From positions 1-62,386 of the forward strand of contig JABSSL010000044.1 in NCBI GenBank assembly GCA_013214355.1: 62,386 nucleotides of DNA. The letters run 5' to 3'. The notes below the pieces were generated by a model. It did not search any database and was not told the DNA's origin. It was given only the letters and a program-made list of their open reading frames with translations. Made by a program: the position numbers and the translations under genes. Every line of letters begins with the position of its first letter. The first letter of the stretch is position 1. Shown piece by piece: positions 35,145-43,040 of the stretch. The DNA comes from Saprospiraceae bacterium. GTDB taxonomy: Bacteria; Bacteroidota; Bacteroidia; Chitinophagales; Saprospiraceae.

Positions 35145-36698
35145 TTATTGTGGTAGATGTTCGGACAGTAGATTTTGCATTAGGGCACTCCCCAGATCAT
35201 TATCGCCCAATTCTTTGCGTAGCTTTTGTAATTCCTGTTTCATTTCGCTTATGACACTTTCGTAGATGGGGTCTGCGTAGACGTTATTCATTTCCTTTGG
35301 GTCATTTTGTAAATCAAAAAACTCCCAACTTGGAGTAGAAGCTTCTTCGGATGCTCCTGGCTTTTCCAAGCCCTGGCCGTAGTAGAAAATCAGTTTATAC
35401 CGATGATTCCGGATGCCGAAATGGGCAGGTCGGATCGGGTCATGGAGCCAATACCTGTAGTACATCTGTTGTCGCCAATCGGTGGGAGTGTTTCCTTGTA
35501 GATTGGCTCTAAAGCTTCGCCCTTGCATCTGTTGTGGAGCAGGCAAATTGGCATAATCAGCAAATAGCAAAGGGAAATCTACGTTCAAGATCATATCTGC
35601 TAGGCGCTGCCCTGGACTTATTTCTTTCGGATAACGAATGACAAAGGGCATACGCAGAGATTCTTCGTACATCATTCGCTTATCAAAGAATCCGTGTTCA
35701 CCCATGAAGTAACCTTGGTCAGCGGTGTAAACGACCACCGTATTGTCTGCTAAGCCAGCTTCATCTAGATGATCCAATACCTTTCCGATGTTATCATCTA
35801 TAGCTGCCCCAGCACGCAAAAAGTTTTTTGCAAAGAGTTGATAGATTTTCTTTCGGGCGGCTATGGAATCCAAGCCCTCAAGGGAAAAAGGTAGTCCTGG
35901 AGCACTACCCCAATAGGATTCCGGGTTGGCTGTTCCATATACCATGCGTCTCCCCAATTCTTCCAGTGGCTGGCCGGCGAAAGTCCGCTGGTTACTGGCC
36001 ATCGTGTAGTCATACAAGGATGTTGGTTCGGGAAGCTCTAGATCTTGATAGAGGTCCTTATAGCGATCTGGGTAGTCGAAGGGGCCATGCGTCGCCTTAA
36101 AATGCATCATGAGCATAAAAGGCTTTTTGCCTGTTCTCTCCTTTAACCATTGGACAGCGTGATCACCAATGACGTCTGCTGAATAGCCAGGATACACCTT
36201 TCCCCCTTTATTCCCATCTTCCCAATCCGCTGCATTTTTGAGGATGGGATCATCATATCGGCCTTGTCCGGGTAACACTAGAAAATGATCAAACCCACTT
36301 GGCCTTTTTTTCAGATGCCATTTACCAATGATAGCCGTTTCATAGCCTGAAGTTTGAAGTAGTCTTGCTATGTTCATGCTATCTGGTGCCAGGCCTTCTG
36401 ATAAGGTGTAGATTCCATTTTGATGACTGTATTGCCCCGTCAATATAGAAGCTCGGCTTGGGACGCAAATAGAATTAGTACAAAAGACATTTTCTAGTAC
36501 TGCCCCTTCCCTGGCTAAGCGTTGAATGTTATCATTCTTGACGTAGGACTGAAAAATAGTATCATAAATACCCCAGGCTTGTGAGGTGTGATCATCCGAA
36601 AGGATGAAAACAATATTAGGGCGCTCGGGCTGTTCTTGACTTGGCTTACAGCTAGCCAATATCAAGAGTAAGGGTAAGAAAAGGTTCGTCTTTTTCAA
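35145..36698 (-). CDS. Sulfatase (lipoprotein)
   Basis: A 517-residue alkaline-phosphatase-fold sulfatase. Metal-binding aspartates lie in IVFILSDDHT (Asp35/Asp36), and the formylglycine signature is CVPSRASILTG with Cys78 as the residue to be converted by an FGE- or anSME-type enzyme. The GKWHLKK motif and the VYTADQGYFMGEHG metal site are also intact, so it should be active. The lipobox ILASC places it in the envelope. The start is TTG, since no in-frame ATG is close upstream. Its specificity (glycan or other sulfate ester) cannot be given. First gene of a two-gene operon with the serine hydrolase. The upstream region carries a 16-bp palindrome. Confidence 0.9.
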   Translation of the reverse strand: MKKTNLFLPLLLILASCKPSQEQPERPNIVFILSDDHTSQAWGIYDTIFQSYVKNDNIQRLAREGAVLENVFCTNSICVPSRASILTGQYSHQNGIYTLSEGLAPDSMNIARLLQTSGYETAIIGKWHLKKRPSGFDHFLVLPGQGRYDDPILKNAADWEDGNKGGKVYPGYSADVIGDHAVQWLKERTGKKPFMLMMHFKATHGPFDYPDRYKDLYQDLELPEPTSLYDYTMASNQRTFAGQPLEELGRRMVYGTANPESYWGSAPGLPFSLEGLDSIAARKKIYQLFAKNFLRAGAAIDDNIGKVLDHLDEAGLADNTVVVYTADQGYFMGEHGFFDKRMMYEESLRMPFVIRYPKEISPGQRLADMILNVDFPLLFADYANLPAPQQMQGRSFRANLQGNTPTDWRQQMYYRYWLHDPIRPAHFGIRNHRYKLIFYYGQGLEKPGASEEASTPSWEFFDLQNDPKEMNNVYADPIYESVISEMKQELQKLRKELGDNDLGSALMQNLLSEHLPQ

Positions 36699-36780
36699 TT
36701 TGATGGATTTGAAAGATCAGTCAGTAAAAGGCTAAAAATGACATCTAGCAGTCAAAGTGCCTGACAGGGCCGTCATTCAA

Positions 36781-36796
36781 TGTACAAATTTGTACA
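36781..36796. promoter_or_regulatory. 16-bp perfect palindrome, candidate operator
   Basis: TGTACAAATTTGTACA is exactly self-complementary and lies in the promoter region shared by the sulfatase operon and the divergent small lipoprotein gene. Its core ACAAATTTGTA also occurs just before the lacI-family gene at 41129-41139, suggesting a shared regulator. Confidence 0.45.
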
Positions 36797-36900
36797 AAAA
36801 GTAGGACTCGTATAGTAGATAATACTAAATTGTCGTTCTAATCACCACGACGACTGATTCCAGAACAAAAAGCTGTTGTACTTACCCACAAATAAATCGT

Positions 36901-37332
36901 ATGATCAGAAATCGTCTATGGATTGCTTCTCTTTGTGTAGTCTCCACGCTTGTCCTGAGTTGTTCCCAAAAAATATCCAATCAAGTGGCTAAGACAGATG
37001 AAGTGAGTATGGAAGAAAAGATTAATGCCTTGGCGGCGAAACAATTTGAAAGTGGATATAAGATTGCCTACAATGCCAGTAAGACGTTCGCCTTGGTTTC
37101 CAAATCCTTTAAGACTCGCAAAAATGAAACTTTTGCAACGCTATCACTGCTCATTTACGACGGAGCAGGAGCAGAGATCATTTTTCAAGAAACGATTCCC
37201 AAGGCTAGTGCCAGTTGGATTAGTGATGAGGAGGTAGAAGTCAGTGTAGTATCTGGAATGCTGGCCGATGATAAGCAGGCCAAGGATGGATTCATTTTTC
37301 ATGTAAAAGAAAAACGGAAAAAGGCTCGCTAG
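36901..37332 (+). CDS. Small lipoprotein of unknown function
   Basis: A 143-residue lipoprotein with lipobox LVLSCS. The mature part has an N-terminal charged helix and then beta strands (SGYKIAYNASKTFALVSKSF, TFATLSLLIYDGAG, DEEVEVSVVSGML), ending in a basic tail (KEKRKKAR). No family recognised. It is divergent from the sulfatase operon with a 16-bp palindrome in between, and the next gene on the same strand starts 134 bp later. Confidence 0.55.
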   Translation: MIRNRLWIASLCVVSTLVLSCSQKISNQVAKTDEVSMEEKINALAAKQFESGYKIAYNASKTFALVSKSFKTRKNETFATLSLLIYDGAGAEIIFQETIPKASASWISDEEVEVSVVSGMLADDKQAKDGFIFHVKEKRKKAR

Positions 37333-37466
37333 CCAGTCCTCAAGGGGTTACCATACGCCACTTGACCGACCTTACCATGATTTAAACCCAATATTATCAA
37401 ACTATTGATTTTGCTGAGCATTTTATCTTCAGCGAATCGCCAAAATCTTAGTGCAAACCAAAATTT

Positions 37467-40400
37467 ATGACTGCCAAAAACGCTTTAATCATCAGCTCCG
37501 TAGGTCTTGTCCTATGGCTCTTCTCTGCTTGTCAAACTAAAGAAACTCCTCCAATTGTTACCTTAGAAAAAATACCAAATGTACATAAGCAGATGGAAGC
37601 AAATGACCCAAGAGAGGGTCCACACAATTTTTTTGAATTACACCATTTGCTGCGTACTCGATTAGGAGATAAAGGGCCTCGTTACGGGGTGAATTATAAA
37701 GAAAGAGCGTATCAACGAGCGATGGCGCGCCGCGGAATCGAAAACCGAGGCAATACCGTATTACCCTGGATCGAACGTGGACCCGGGAACGTGGGAGGAC
37801 GTACTCGAGGACTTTGGGTAGATCCTAGAGATGCATCCCATAAGACCTGGATTACTGGTACGGCTGGTGGCGGTCTTTGGAAGACCTCAGATGCTGGCGA
37901 AACTTGGACTGTGATCAGCGATGACTTCAGTAATCTGGGCATAACTACTATTGCTGGTAGTGCTGCGGATCCTTTGGTCCTTTATGCTGGTACAGGTGAA
38001 GGCTTTAATAGCCGAATGGTAAAGGGTAGCGGGATATGGAAGAGTATAGACGGAGGTGATACTTGGAACCTGCTAAATGCTACCACCTCAGCATCAGAGT
38101 TTGCCAATGTCATGCGAATTGTAGTAGATCCTGAGGATCCGGATGTAGCCTTAGTGGCCACGCGGGTAGATCTGCGCATAGATGTCCCAGAAGATTCACC
38201 TCAAGTAGTTAGTCATCTCTTGAAAACAATTGACGGAGGAGAGAACTGGGAGGTTGTCTATCAGACGGAAGATACGGAGGCTGGGGTCTTTGGGCCGGCG
38301 ATACAGCATATTGTGGCTGATCCTAGCGATTTCAATATTCTTTATGCTTCCATCCGAAGTACAGGTATTATTCGATCAATAGATCGTGGGGAAACCTGGG
38401 AGCAAGTTTTTGAGGCTGAAGGAATTGGCCGTATGGAATTGGCAGTATCTCCATCTTATCCAGACTACGTCTATTTTGCTGCGGAATCAGATACAGGTTC
38501 ATCGCTCTATCTATCTCTGGATGGAGGGGATAATTGGAAAGAGGTGAGAGGAAGCTTTGGCAATTGGTTGTCCGGGCAAGGTTGGTATGATAATACCATT
38601 GCGGTACATCCATTTGACTCTAATAATGTGTTTGTAGCGGGAGCTGGGCCCATGCTAAATATTTCTGTGAATATTGATACTTCTGCGTTCAGTGATAGTC
38701 ATGGGGGCAGCTTTTTTCCTGTAACGGATGGTTATAGTCAATACCGGAATAGTTTCCCTGAAGCTAGAACAAAGGGGGTACACGTTGATCATCATCAAAT
38801 TCTACTCATCCCTATCGATGAGGAAAGTGGGGAGTTCTACCTCTTGAATGCTAATGATGGAGGGGTCGCTTTTTCTGAAGATGGTGGAGAAACCTTTACC
38901 CAAACCGGTGACACCTTCAAAGAAGAGTTTACGGGTTTTGGACAGTCTAGTATCATCTATCCGACGCAAAAAGGATATAACAGTTCGCAATTCTATGGTG
39001 TAGATAAGATGAATGGAGCGGATCGATACATTGGTGGAACGCAGGATAACGGTAGCTGGCTTTCGCTAGAAAATCCGGATAGTCTAAGTGAGTGGTTATC
39101 TGCTCCCAGTGGGGATGGTTTTGAAGCCGCCTGGCACTACCAAGAGCCCAACAAAATATTGGAGTCTTCTCAGTTCAACAACGTATATCGAAGTTTAAAT
39201 GGTGGCGAGAGTTGGCAGCCTTTAAACTTGCCAGGAAGTGGACCTTTTATTACCAGATTAGCCAACTCAAAGCAAGATCCTGACCTAGTTTTTGCTATTA
39301 GTGATTTGGGCGTATTGCGTTCCGATGATTTTGGCGGTAGTTGGGAAGTGATTCAGATGCCTAGCGAATGGGCGTTTCGACGATCTGGGAACCCCATCGA
39401 AGTATCTTTGGCAAACCCAAATGTGATTTGGACCGCCAATGAGCTATCAGAGGATCAAAGAATGGTGCTGAGTACAGATGGAGGATTTTCTTTTTCCCCA
39501 ACCAACGAGTATTCGCTGGCAACGCTTGGAGCAGTCTCTGGCATTGCTACACATCCAACCAATAAGAATACGGCCTTTGCGCTTTTTTCCATGGCGGATG
39601 GCCCCAAGGTGTTGAAGACAACTGATTTGGGACAAAACTGGGAAGATATTTCGGGTTTTGTGGGGAATATCGATGAAAGCACCAATGGCTTTCCCGATGT
39701 AGCAGTATACAGCTTATTGGTGATGCCTTTTGATACCAACCAGATTTGGGCAGGTACAGAAATCGGGCTATTTGAAAGTTTAGATGGAGGAGCGAATTGG
39801 GCTTTTGCAGATAATGGCTTGCCTCCCGTCGGTATTTGGGAAATGAAGATTGTTAATGATGAGGTGGTCTTGGCTACTCATGGTAGAGGAATCTGGAGTG
39901 TTGCCTTACCCGAATTGGAAGGCTATGAGCCCATTGAGGCCTTACTAGGCCCAAAGTTACAAGTTAACTCAGAAGGATTCGATGGCTTGGTTTTAGGAGA
40001 AACGCAACTGCGGTCTGCTTATGATTCCACTGTGATCCAGATTACGGCCGCTGTTGGTGACGGACTGATACTGGAGGATCGGCAAGTTCTTGGCCCTAAC
40101 GCAGATCCCGCTACAGAATCTTTTGAGTTTAATCTAAATATTCCTAATGATACCATTGTCAGAGGAAAGGTAGAGGTGTTTAGCTATCTCGATGGCGAAT
40201 TCTTGAAATCCTCTACGGAGACGTTTTTGTATGATGTAGATGAAGACCTGATTAGTAACTACGAAAACGACTTTGACCAGGGGCAATCAGATTTTGCTCG
40301 TCTCGGCTTCAATACCTACATAGAAGCTGGATTTGATAACGCGGCTTTGCATTCTCCTCATCCTTATCCTGGCCAGAATCAGGAGTTCATAGCGGTATTT

Positions 40401-41057
40401 CAAAAACCAATTTTAATCGATCCTAATGTTTCCATTTTGAGCTTTGATGAGATCGTTTTGGTAGAACCTGGAGATACAGATGATTTTACCTCCATTTTCT
40501 TTTATGACTTTGTTACGGTAGAAGGCACGACTGACCAGGGGCAAAACTGGGTGACAATCGAAGGCTATGATTCACGGTATGATGCTTTGTGGTTGCAAGC
40601 TTATCAGCAAAACCGTAGCGGGTCTCCCGATCTTATTCTTAATCATGATATCAATCTCTTGGATCACTTTAGTGCAGGGGAGGAGGTGTATTTGCGATTC
40701 CGGCTCGTATCTGATCCCTTTGTAGAAGGTTGGGGATGGATGATTGACAATTTGCGATTGCAGTCTGAACCAACGACCAATACCCGAGAGGAAGTAGAGG
40801 AAGTGTTCTCGATAAGAAACTTCCCCAATCCCTTCCAGCGAATTACTACCTTGGAGTATACTTTACTGGAACGCAGCCCCGTTCAGATTAACCTCTTCAA
40901 TAGCAGTGGACAACTCGTACAAGCATTGCTACAAGAGAATCAGCCAGCTGGGATGCACACTTATCAGGTAAATACCAGTCAACTACCGGCAGGAACTTAT
41001 TACTGCCGATTCCAAGCGGGTGATCAATTGCGGACCTTACAATGGATTAAGCAGTAG
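37467..41057 (+). CDS. Sialidase/VPS10-like beta-propeller protein with T9SS sorting domain
   Basis: A 1196-residue exported protein. After the N-terminal hydrophobic segment (IISSVGLVLWLFSACQ) comes a long propeller region (about 90-810) with repeated BNR-type Asp-box motifs such as TSDAGETW, SIDGGDTW, SIDRGETW, SLDGGDNW and SLDGGANW, in the pattern of photosystem-stability-factor/sortilin-like repeats. Residues about 930-1105 form an immune-inhibitor-A-like beta sandwich (EGWGWMIDNLRL). The last 80 residues are a type A T9SS sorting domain (RNFPNPFQRITTLEY ... LPAGTYYCRFQAG). It is a cell-surface or secreted protein of unknown binding or hydrolytic role. The FSAC segment also resembles a lipobox, which is unusual alongside a T9SS signal. 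A strong terminator follows the gene. Confidence 0.85.
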   Translation: MTAKNALIISSVGLVLWLFSACQTKETPPIVTLEKIPNVHKQMEANDPREGPHNFFELHHLLRTRLGDKGPRYGVNYKERAYQRAMARRGIENRGNTVLPWIERGPGNVGGRTRGLWVDPRDASHKTWITGTAGGGLWKTSDAGETWTVISDDFSNLGITTIAGSAADPLVLYAGTGEGFNSRMVKGSGIWKSIDGGDTWNLLNATTSASEFANVMRIVVDPEDPDVALVATRVDLRIDVPEDSPQVVSHLLKTIDGGENWEVVYQTEDTEAGVFGPAIQHIVADPSDFNILYASIRSTGIIRSIDRGETWEQVFEAEGIGRMELAVSPSYPDYVYFAAESDTGSSLYLSLDGGDNWKEVRGSFGNWLSGQGWYDNTIAVHPFDSNNVFVAGAGPMLNISVNIDTSAFSDSHGGSFFPVTDGYSQYRNSFPEARTKGVHVDHHQILLIPIDEESGEFYLLNANDGGVAFSEDGGETFTQTGDTFKEEFTGFGQSSIIYPTQKGYNSSQFYGVDKMNGADRYIGGTQDNGSWLSLENPDSLSEWLSAPSGDGFEAAWHYQEPNKILESSQFNNVYRSLNGGESWQPLNLPGSGPFITRLANSKQDPDLVFAISDLGVLRSDDFGGSWEVIQMPSEWAFRRSGNPIEVSLANPNVIWTANELSEDQRMVLSTDGGFSFSPTNEYSLATLGAVSGIATHPTNKNTAFALFSMADGPKVLKTTDLGQNWEDISGFVGNIDESTNGFPDVAVYSLLVMPFDTNQIWAGTEIGLFESLDGGANWAFADNGLPPVGIWEMKIVNDEVVLATHGRGIWSVALPELEGYEPIEALLGPKLQVNSEGFDGLVLGETQLRSAYDSTVIQITAAVGDGLILEDRQVLGPNADPATESFEFNLNIPNDTIVRGKVEVFSYLDGEFLKSSTETFLYDVDEDLISNYENDFDQGQSDFARLGFNTYIEAGFDNAALHSPHPYPGQNQEFIAVFQKPILIDPNVSILSFDEIVLVEPGDTDDFTSIFFYDFVTVEGTTDQGQNWVTIEGYDSRYDALWLQAYQQNRSGSPDLILNHDINLLDHFSAGEEVYLRFRLVSDPFVEGWGWMIDNLRLQSEPTTNTREEVEEVFSIRNFPNPFQRITTLEYTLLERSPVQINLFNSSGQLVQALLQENQPAGMHTYQVNTSQLPAGTYYCRFQAGDQLRTLQWIKQ

Positions 41058-41064
41058 AATTATC

Positions 41065-41106
41065 CTCAATCGAACCTCAGTAATCAGCAACTGAGGTTCG
41101 ATTGAG
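41065..41106 (+). terminator. Intrinsic terminator
   Basis: A perfect 16-bp inverted repeat (CTCAATCGAACCTCAG at 41065-41080 against 41091-41106) with a 10-base loop lies 8 bp after the stop of the T9SS propeller gene and is followed by a T-rich stretch (CTTGTTCATTTT). Confidence 0.7.
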
Positions 41107-41107
41107 C

Positions 41108-41139
41108 TTGTTCATTTTAGGATCTCGAACAAATTTGTA
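41108..41139 (+). promoter_or_regulatory. Candidate promoter and operator of the lacI-family gene
   Basis: TTG at 41108-41110 and CAAATTTG at 41130-41137 sit 19 bp apart, close to the Bacteroidota -33/-7 pattern (TANNTTTG, one mismatch). The -7 element lies inside the palindromic ACAAATTTGT word shared with the sulfatase promoter region, 12 bp before the ATG, so a bound repressor would block its own promoter. Confidence 0.35.
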
Positions 41140-41151
41140 TTTTCGGTTATC

Positions 41152-42177
41152 ATGAGTAAGCCGAAAATCATAACGATTAAGGACATCGCTCGCAAGTTTA
41201 ACTGCTCGCCTTCCACGGTCTCTCGTGCCTTGAAGGACCATCCCTCCATTAATGTACATACCCGCAAGCATATTCAAGAATATGCGCAGAAACTGGGTTA
41301 TCAGCCCAATCGGGTATCCCTAAGTTTGCTCAACAAAAAAACCTACAATGTTGGGGTAATTGTACCCAATATCACAGGCTATTTCAATGCTGCAATTCTG
41401 GATGGCATTCAAACTGTATTGGAACCACAAGGCTATACGGTTAGTATTTTTCAAACTAAGGAATTTTACGAACCAGAAGTCTCCTACATTGATAATCTAC
41501 TAGCCAATCGGGTGGACGGTATCTTTGTTTCTGTTTCTAGTGAAACGAAAGACTATGGTCATTTTGAGCGTGTTTTGGCACAACAAGTACCATTGATCCT
41601 ATTCGATCGAGATTGTAAAATCGCTGCCCCTACGATACGAGTTGATCATTATTCAGGCGCGGTGATGGCGGTAGAACATCTTATCCAAATGGGCTGCCGA
41701 CGAATTGCACATCTAAAAGGTCCGGAAGGACTGTCTGTGACGCAAGAAAGACTAAGTGCCTATCTGGATGTCTTGCACAAGCATGGCTTAGAAATTCGGG
41801 AAGAATATATTCTTTCAACAGGCTTCCGAACCTTAAAAGGAGCCTATCCGACTAAGAAGTTGCTAGCGCTTCCAGAACCTCCAGATGGAATTTTTGCCGT
41901 TAATGATAACATTGCTATGGCAGCCATGCACGTGATTCGCGAGCATGGTTTAACCGTACCGGATGATATTGCCGTGGTTGGCTTTGATGATGAACCCCAC
42001 GCGGCCTACTGTTATCCAACCCTCAGTACGATCAAGCAACCAACGGTAGATTTAGGGAAGGAGGTGGCTATGCTGTTTCTTCAACAAGTACAAGGTGATA
42101 GTGTATCTACGACCAAACAAGAAATCGTGCTACCTTCGGAACTAGTCATCCGGAACTCGTCCCTGAAAAAACGTTAG
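41152..42177 (+). CDS. LacI-family transcriptional regulator
   Basis: A 341-residue regulator. Residues 5-55 are the LacI helix-turn-helix and hinge (ITIKDIARKFNCSPSTVSRA, LGYQPNRVSLSLLNKKT), and the rest is the periplasmic-binding-protein-like sensor domain (VGVIVPNITGYFNAAILDG, GIFAVNDNIAMAAM, VVGFDDEPHAAYCYPTLSTI). In Bacteroidota such proteins usually control sugar or glycan utilisation genes. It is close to glycan-active-looking genes (sulfatase, esterases). The ATG at 41152 is supported by the HTH position. Effector sugar unknown. Confidence 0.9.
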   Translation: MSKPKIITIKDIARKFNCSPSTVSRALKDHPSINVHTRKHIQEYAQKLGYQPNRVSLSLLNKKTYNVGVIVPNITGYFNAAILDGIQTVLEPQGYTVSIFQTKEFYEPEVSYIDNLLANRVDGIFVSVSSETKDYGHFERVLAQQVPLILFDRDCKIAAPTIRVDHYSGAVMAVEHLIQMGCRRIAHLKGPEGLSVTQERLSAYLDVLHKHGLEIREEYILSTGFRTLKGAYPTKKLLALPEPPDGIFAVNDNIAMAAMHVIREHGLTVPDDIAVVGFDDEPHAAYCYPTLSTIKQPTVDLGKEVAMLFLQQVQGDSVSTTKQEIVLPSELVIRNSSLKKR

Positions 42178-42183
42178 TACCTG

Positions 42184-42942
42184 CTAATGTTTAAATTCCT
42201 TGATAATTTCATCCGCTACCTTCTGACAAAATATGGCGGTCTCCTGCTCCTGTACACTCAGAAAAAGGAACTCTCCATTTTCATCCTTGCGAGTTAAGCG
42301 GTTGGGTAGGCCAATGGGAGATTCTCCGGTGAGTATGCCATAGAAAACGCAAGCGGTAAGGTAGGTTCCCAAGGTTGAAGGATGACTCCCATCTGGGTCA
42401 AAGAATTCCAATTCCGGGCGAAGACTCCTTGCTCGCTCCCAGGCAGGGCCGACTGGGACGATAGTAGCGCCAATCTTTTCCGCCAACTCCGTATACTTGG
42501 CTTTGATGGGAGCTTGCATGTAGGGATCCCAAGATCTGGCCCAAGTCATATAGAGATAGGTTTCTGCTCCACTTTTCTTAATCATTTGATCGAAGAGCCC
42601 TCCAAAATGCATCAAACTATCCGGACGATCGATGGTACTACGGCTATGGTTTTGTAGAATCACGATGTCAAAATCGCCGTTCTGTATCTTACTTTTTGTC
42701 TGTAGCCCTCGCTCATTTCGCCAGTGGTGCCCCCAATTAGCCCCTCCGGCAGTGGATTGTTGAGTAGTAAAAGCTTGTTTTTTGGCCTTCATCATGGCCG
42801 CTGTCACCTGTGGCAGATTCCAGAAGTACGTGTAGCTGTTGCCTACAAAAAGAACCTTCTTAGCGCTTTCTGATTGACTGAAGCCTAGGATTGAAATTGA
42901 GCAACAGAGGCAGATGAGAGAAACTATTTTACGGAAAGGCAT
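42184..42942 (-). CDS. SGNH/GDSL-like hydrolase (secreted)
   Basis: About 252 residues from the ATG giving MPFRKIVSLICLCCSI, which makes a normal signal peptide; another ATG three codons earlier (42951) and a TTG at 42978 inside a palindromic repeat are less likely. The fold's block I is VLFVGNSYTYF (nucleophile Ser36), block II-like GGANWGHHW, block III-like ILQNHSRS, and block V DPDGSHPS with the catalytic Asp/His pair. This variant with GNSY resembles DUF4886/SGNH proteins of Bacteroidota that deacetylate carbohydrates. Convergent with the lacI gene and 6 bp from its stop. Confidence 0.8.
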   Translation of the reverse strand: MPFRKIVSLICLCCSISILGFSQSESAKKVLFVGNSYTYFWNLPQVTAAMMKAKKQAFTTQQSTAGGANWGHHWRNERGLQTKSKIQNGDFDIVILQNHSRSTIDRPDSLMHFGGLFDQMIKKSGAETYLYMTWARSWDPYMQAPIKAKYTELAEKIGATIVPVGPAWERARSLRPELEFFDPDGSHPSTLGTYLTACVFYGILTGESPIGLPNRLTRKDENGEFLFLSVQEQETAIFCQKVADEIIKEFKH

Positions 42943-42974
42943 AGTGTACATGGTTTTTCGTTCAAAAAGGAAGA

Positions 42975-43026
42975 GCAAACATCCGAAATTTCCTTTAGTG
43001 CGGCCAAGTAAATTTCGGATGTTTGC
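42975..43026. repeat. Palindromic repeat, CATCCGAA family
   Basis: A perfect 17-bp inverted repeat (GCAAACATCCGAAATTT at 42975-42991 against 43010-43026) with an 18-base loop, in the gap between the amidase and SGNH genes. The arm shares CATCCGAA(A/G)TTT with the repeat cluster at 46179-46276. It may also act as a transcription terminator for the upstream amidase gene. Confidence 0.6.
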
Positions 43027-43040
43027 GTCGGGAAAGGTAA

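Noticed and set aside
42942-42978. Upstream TTG start for the SGNH hydrolase
   Set aside because: It would place the start inside the palindromic repeat and add a non-signal extension; the ATG at 42942 gives a clean signal peptide.
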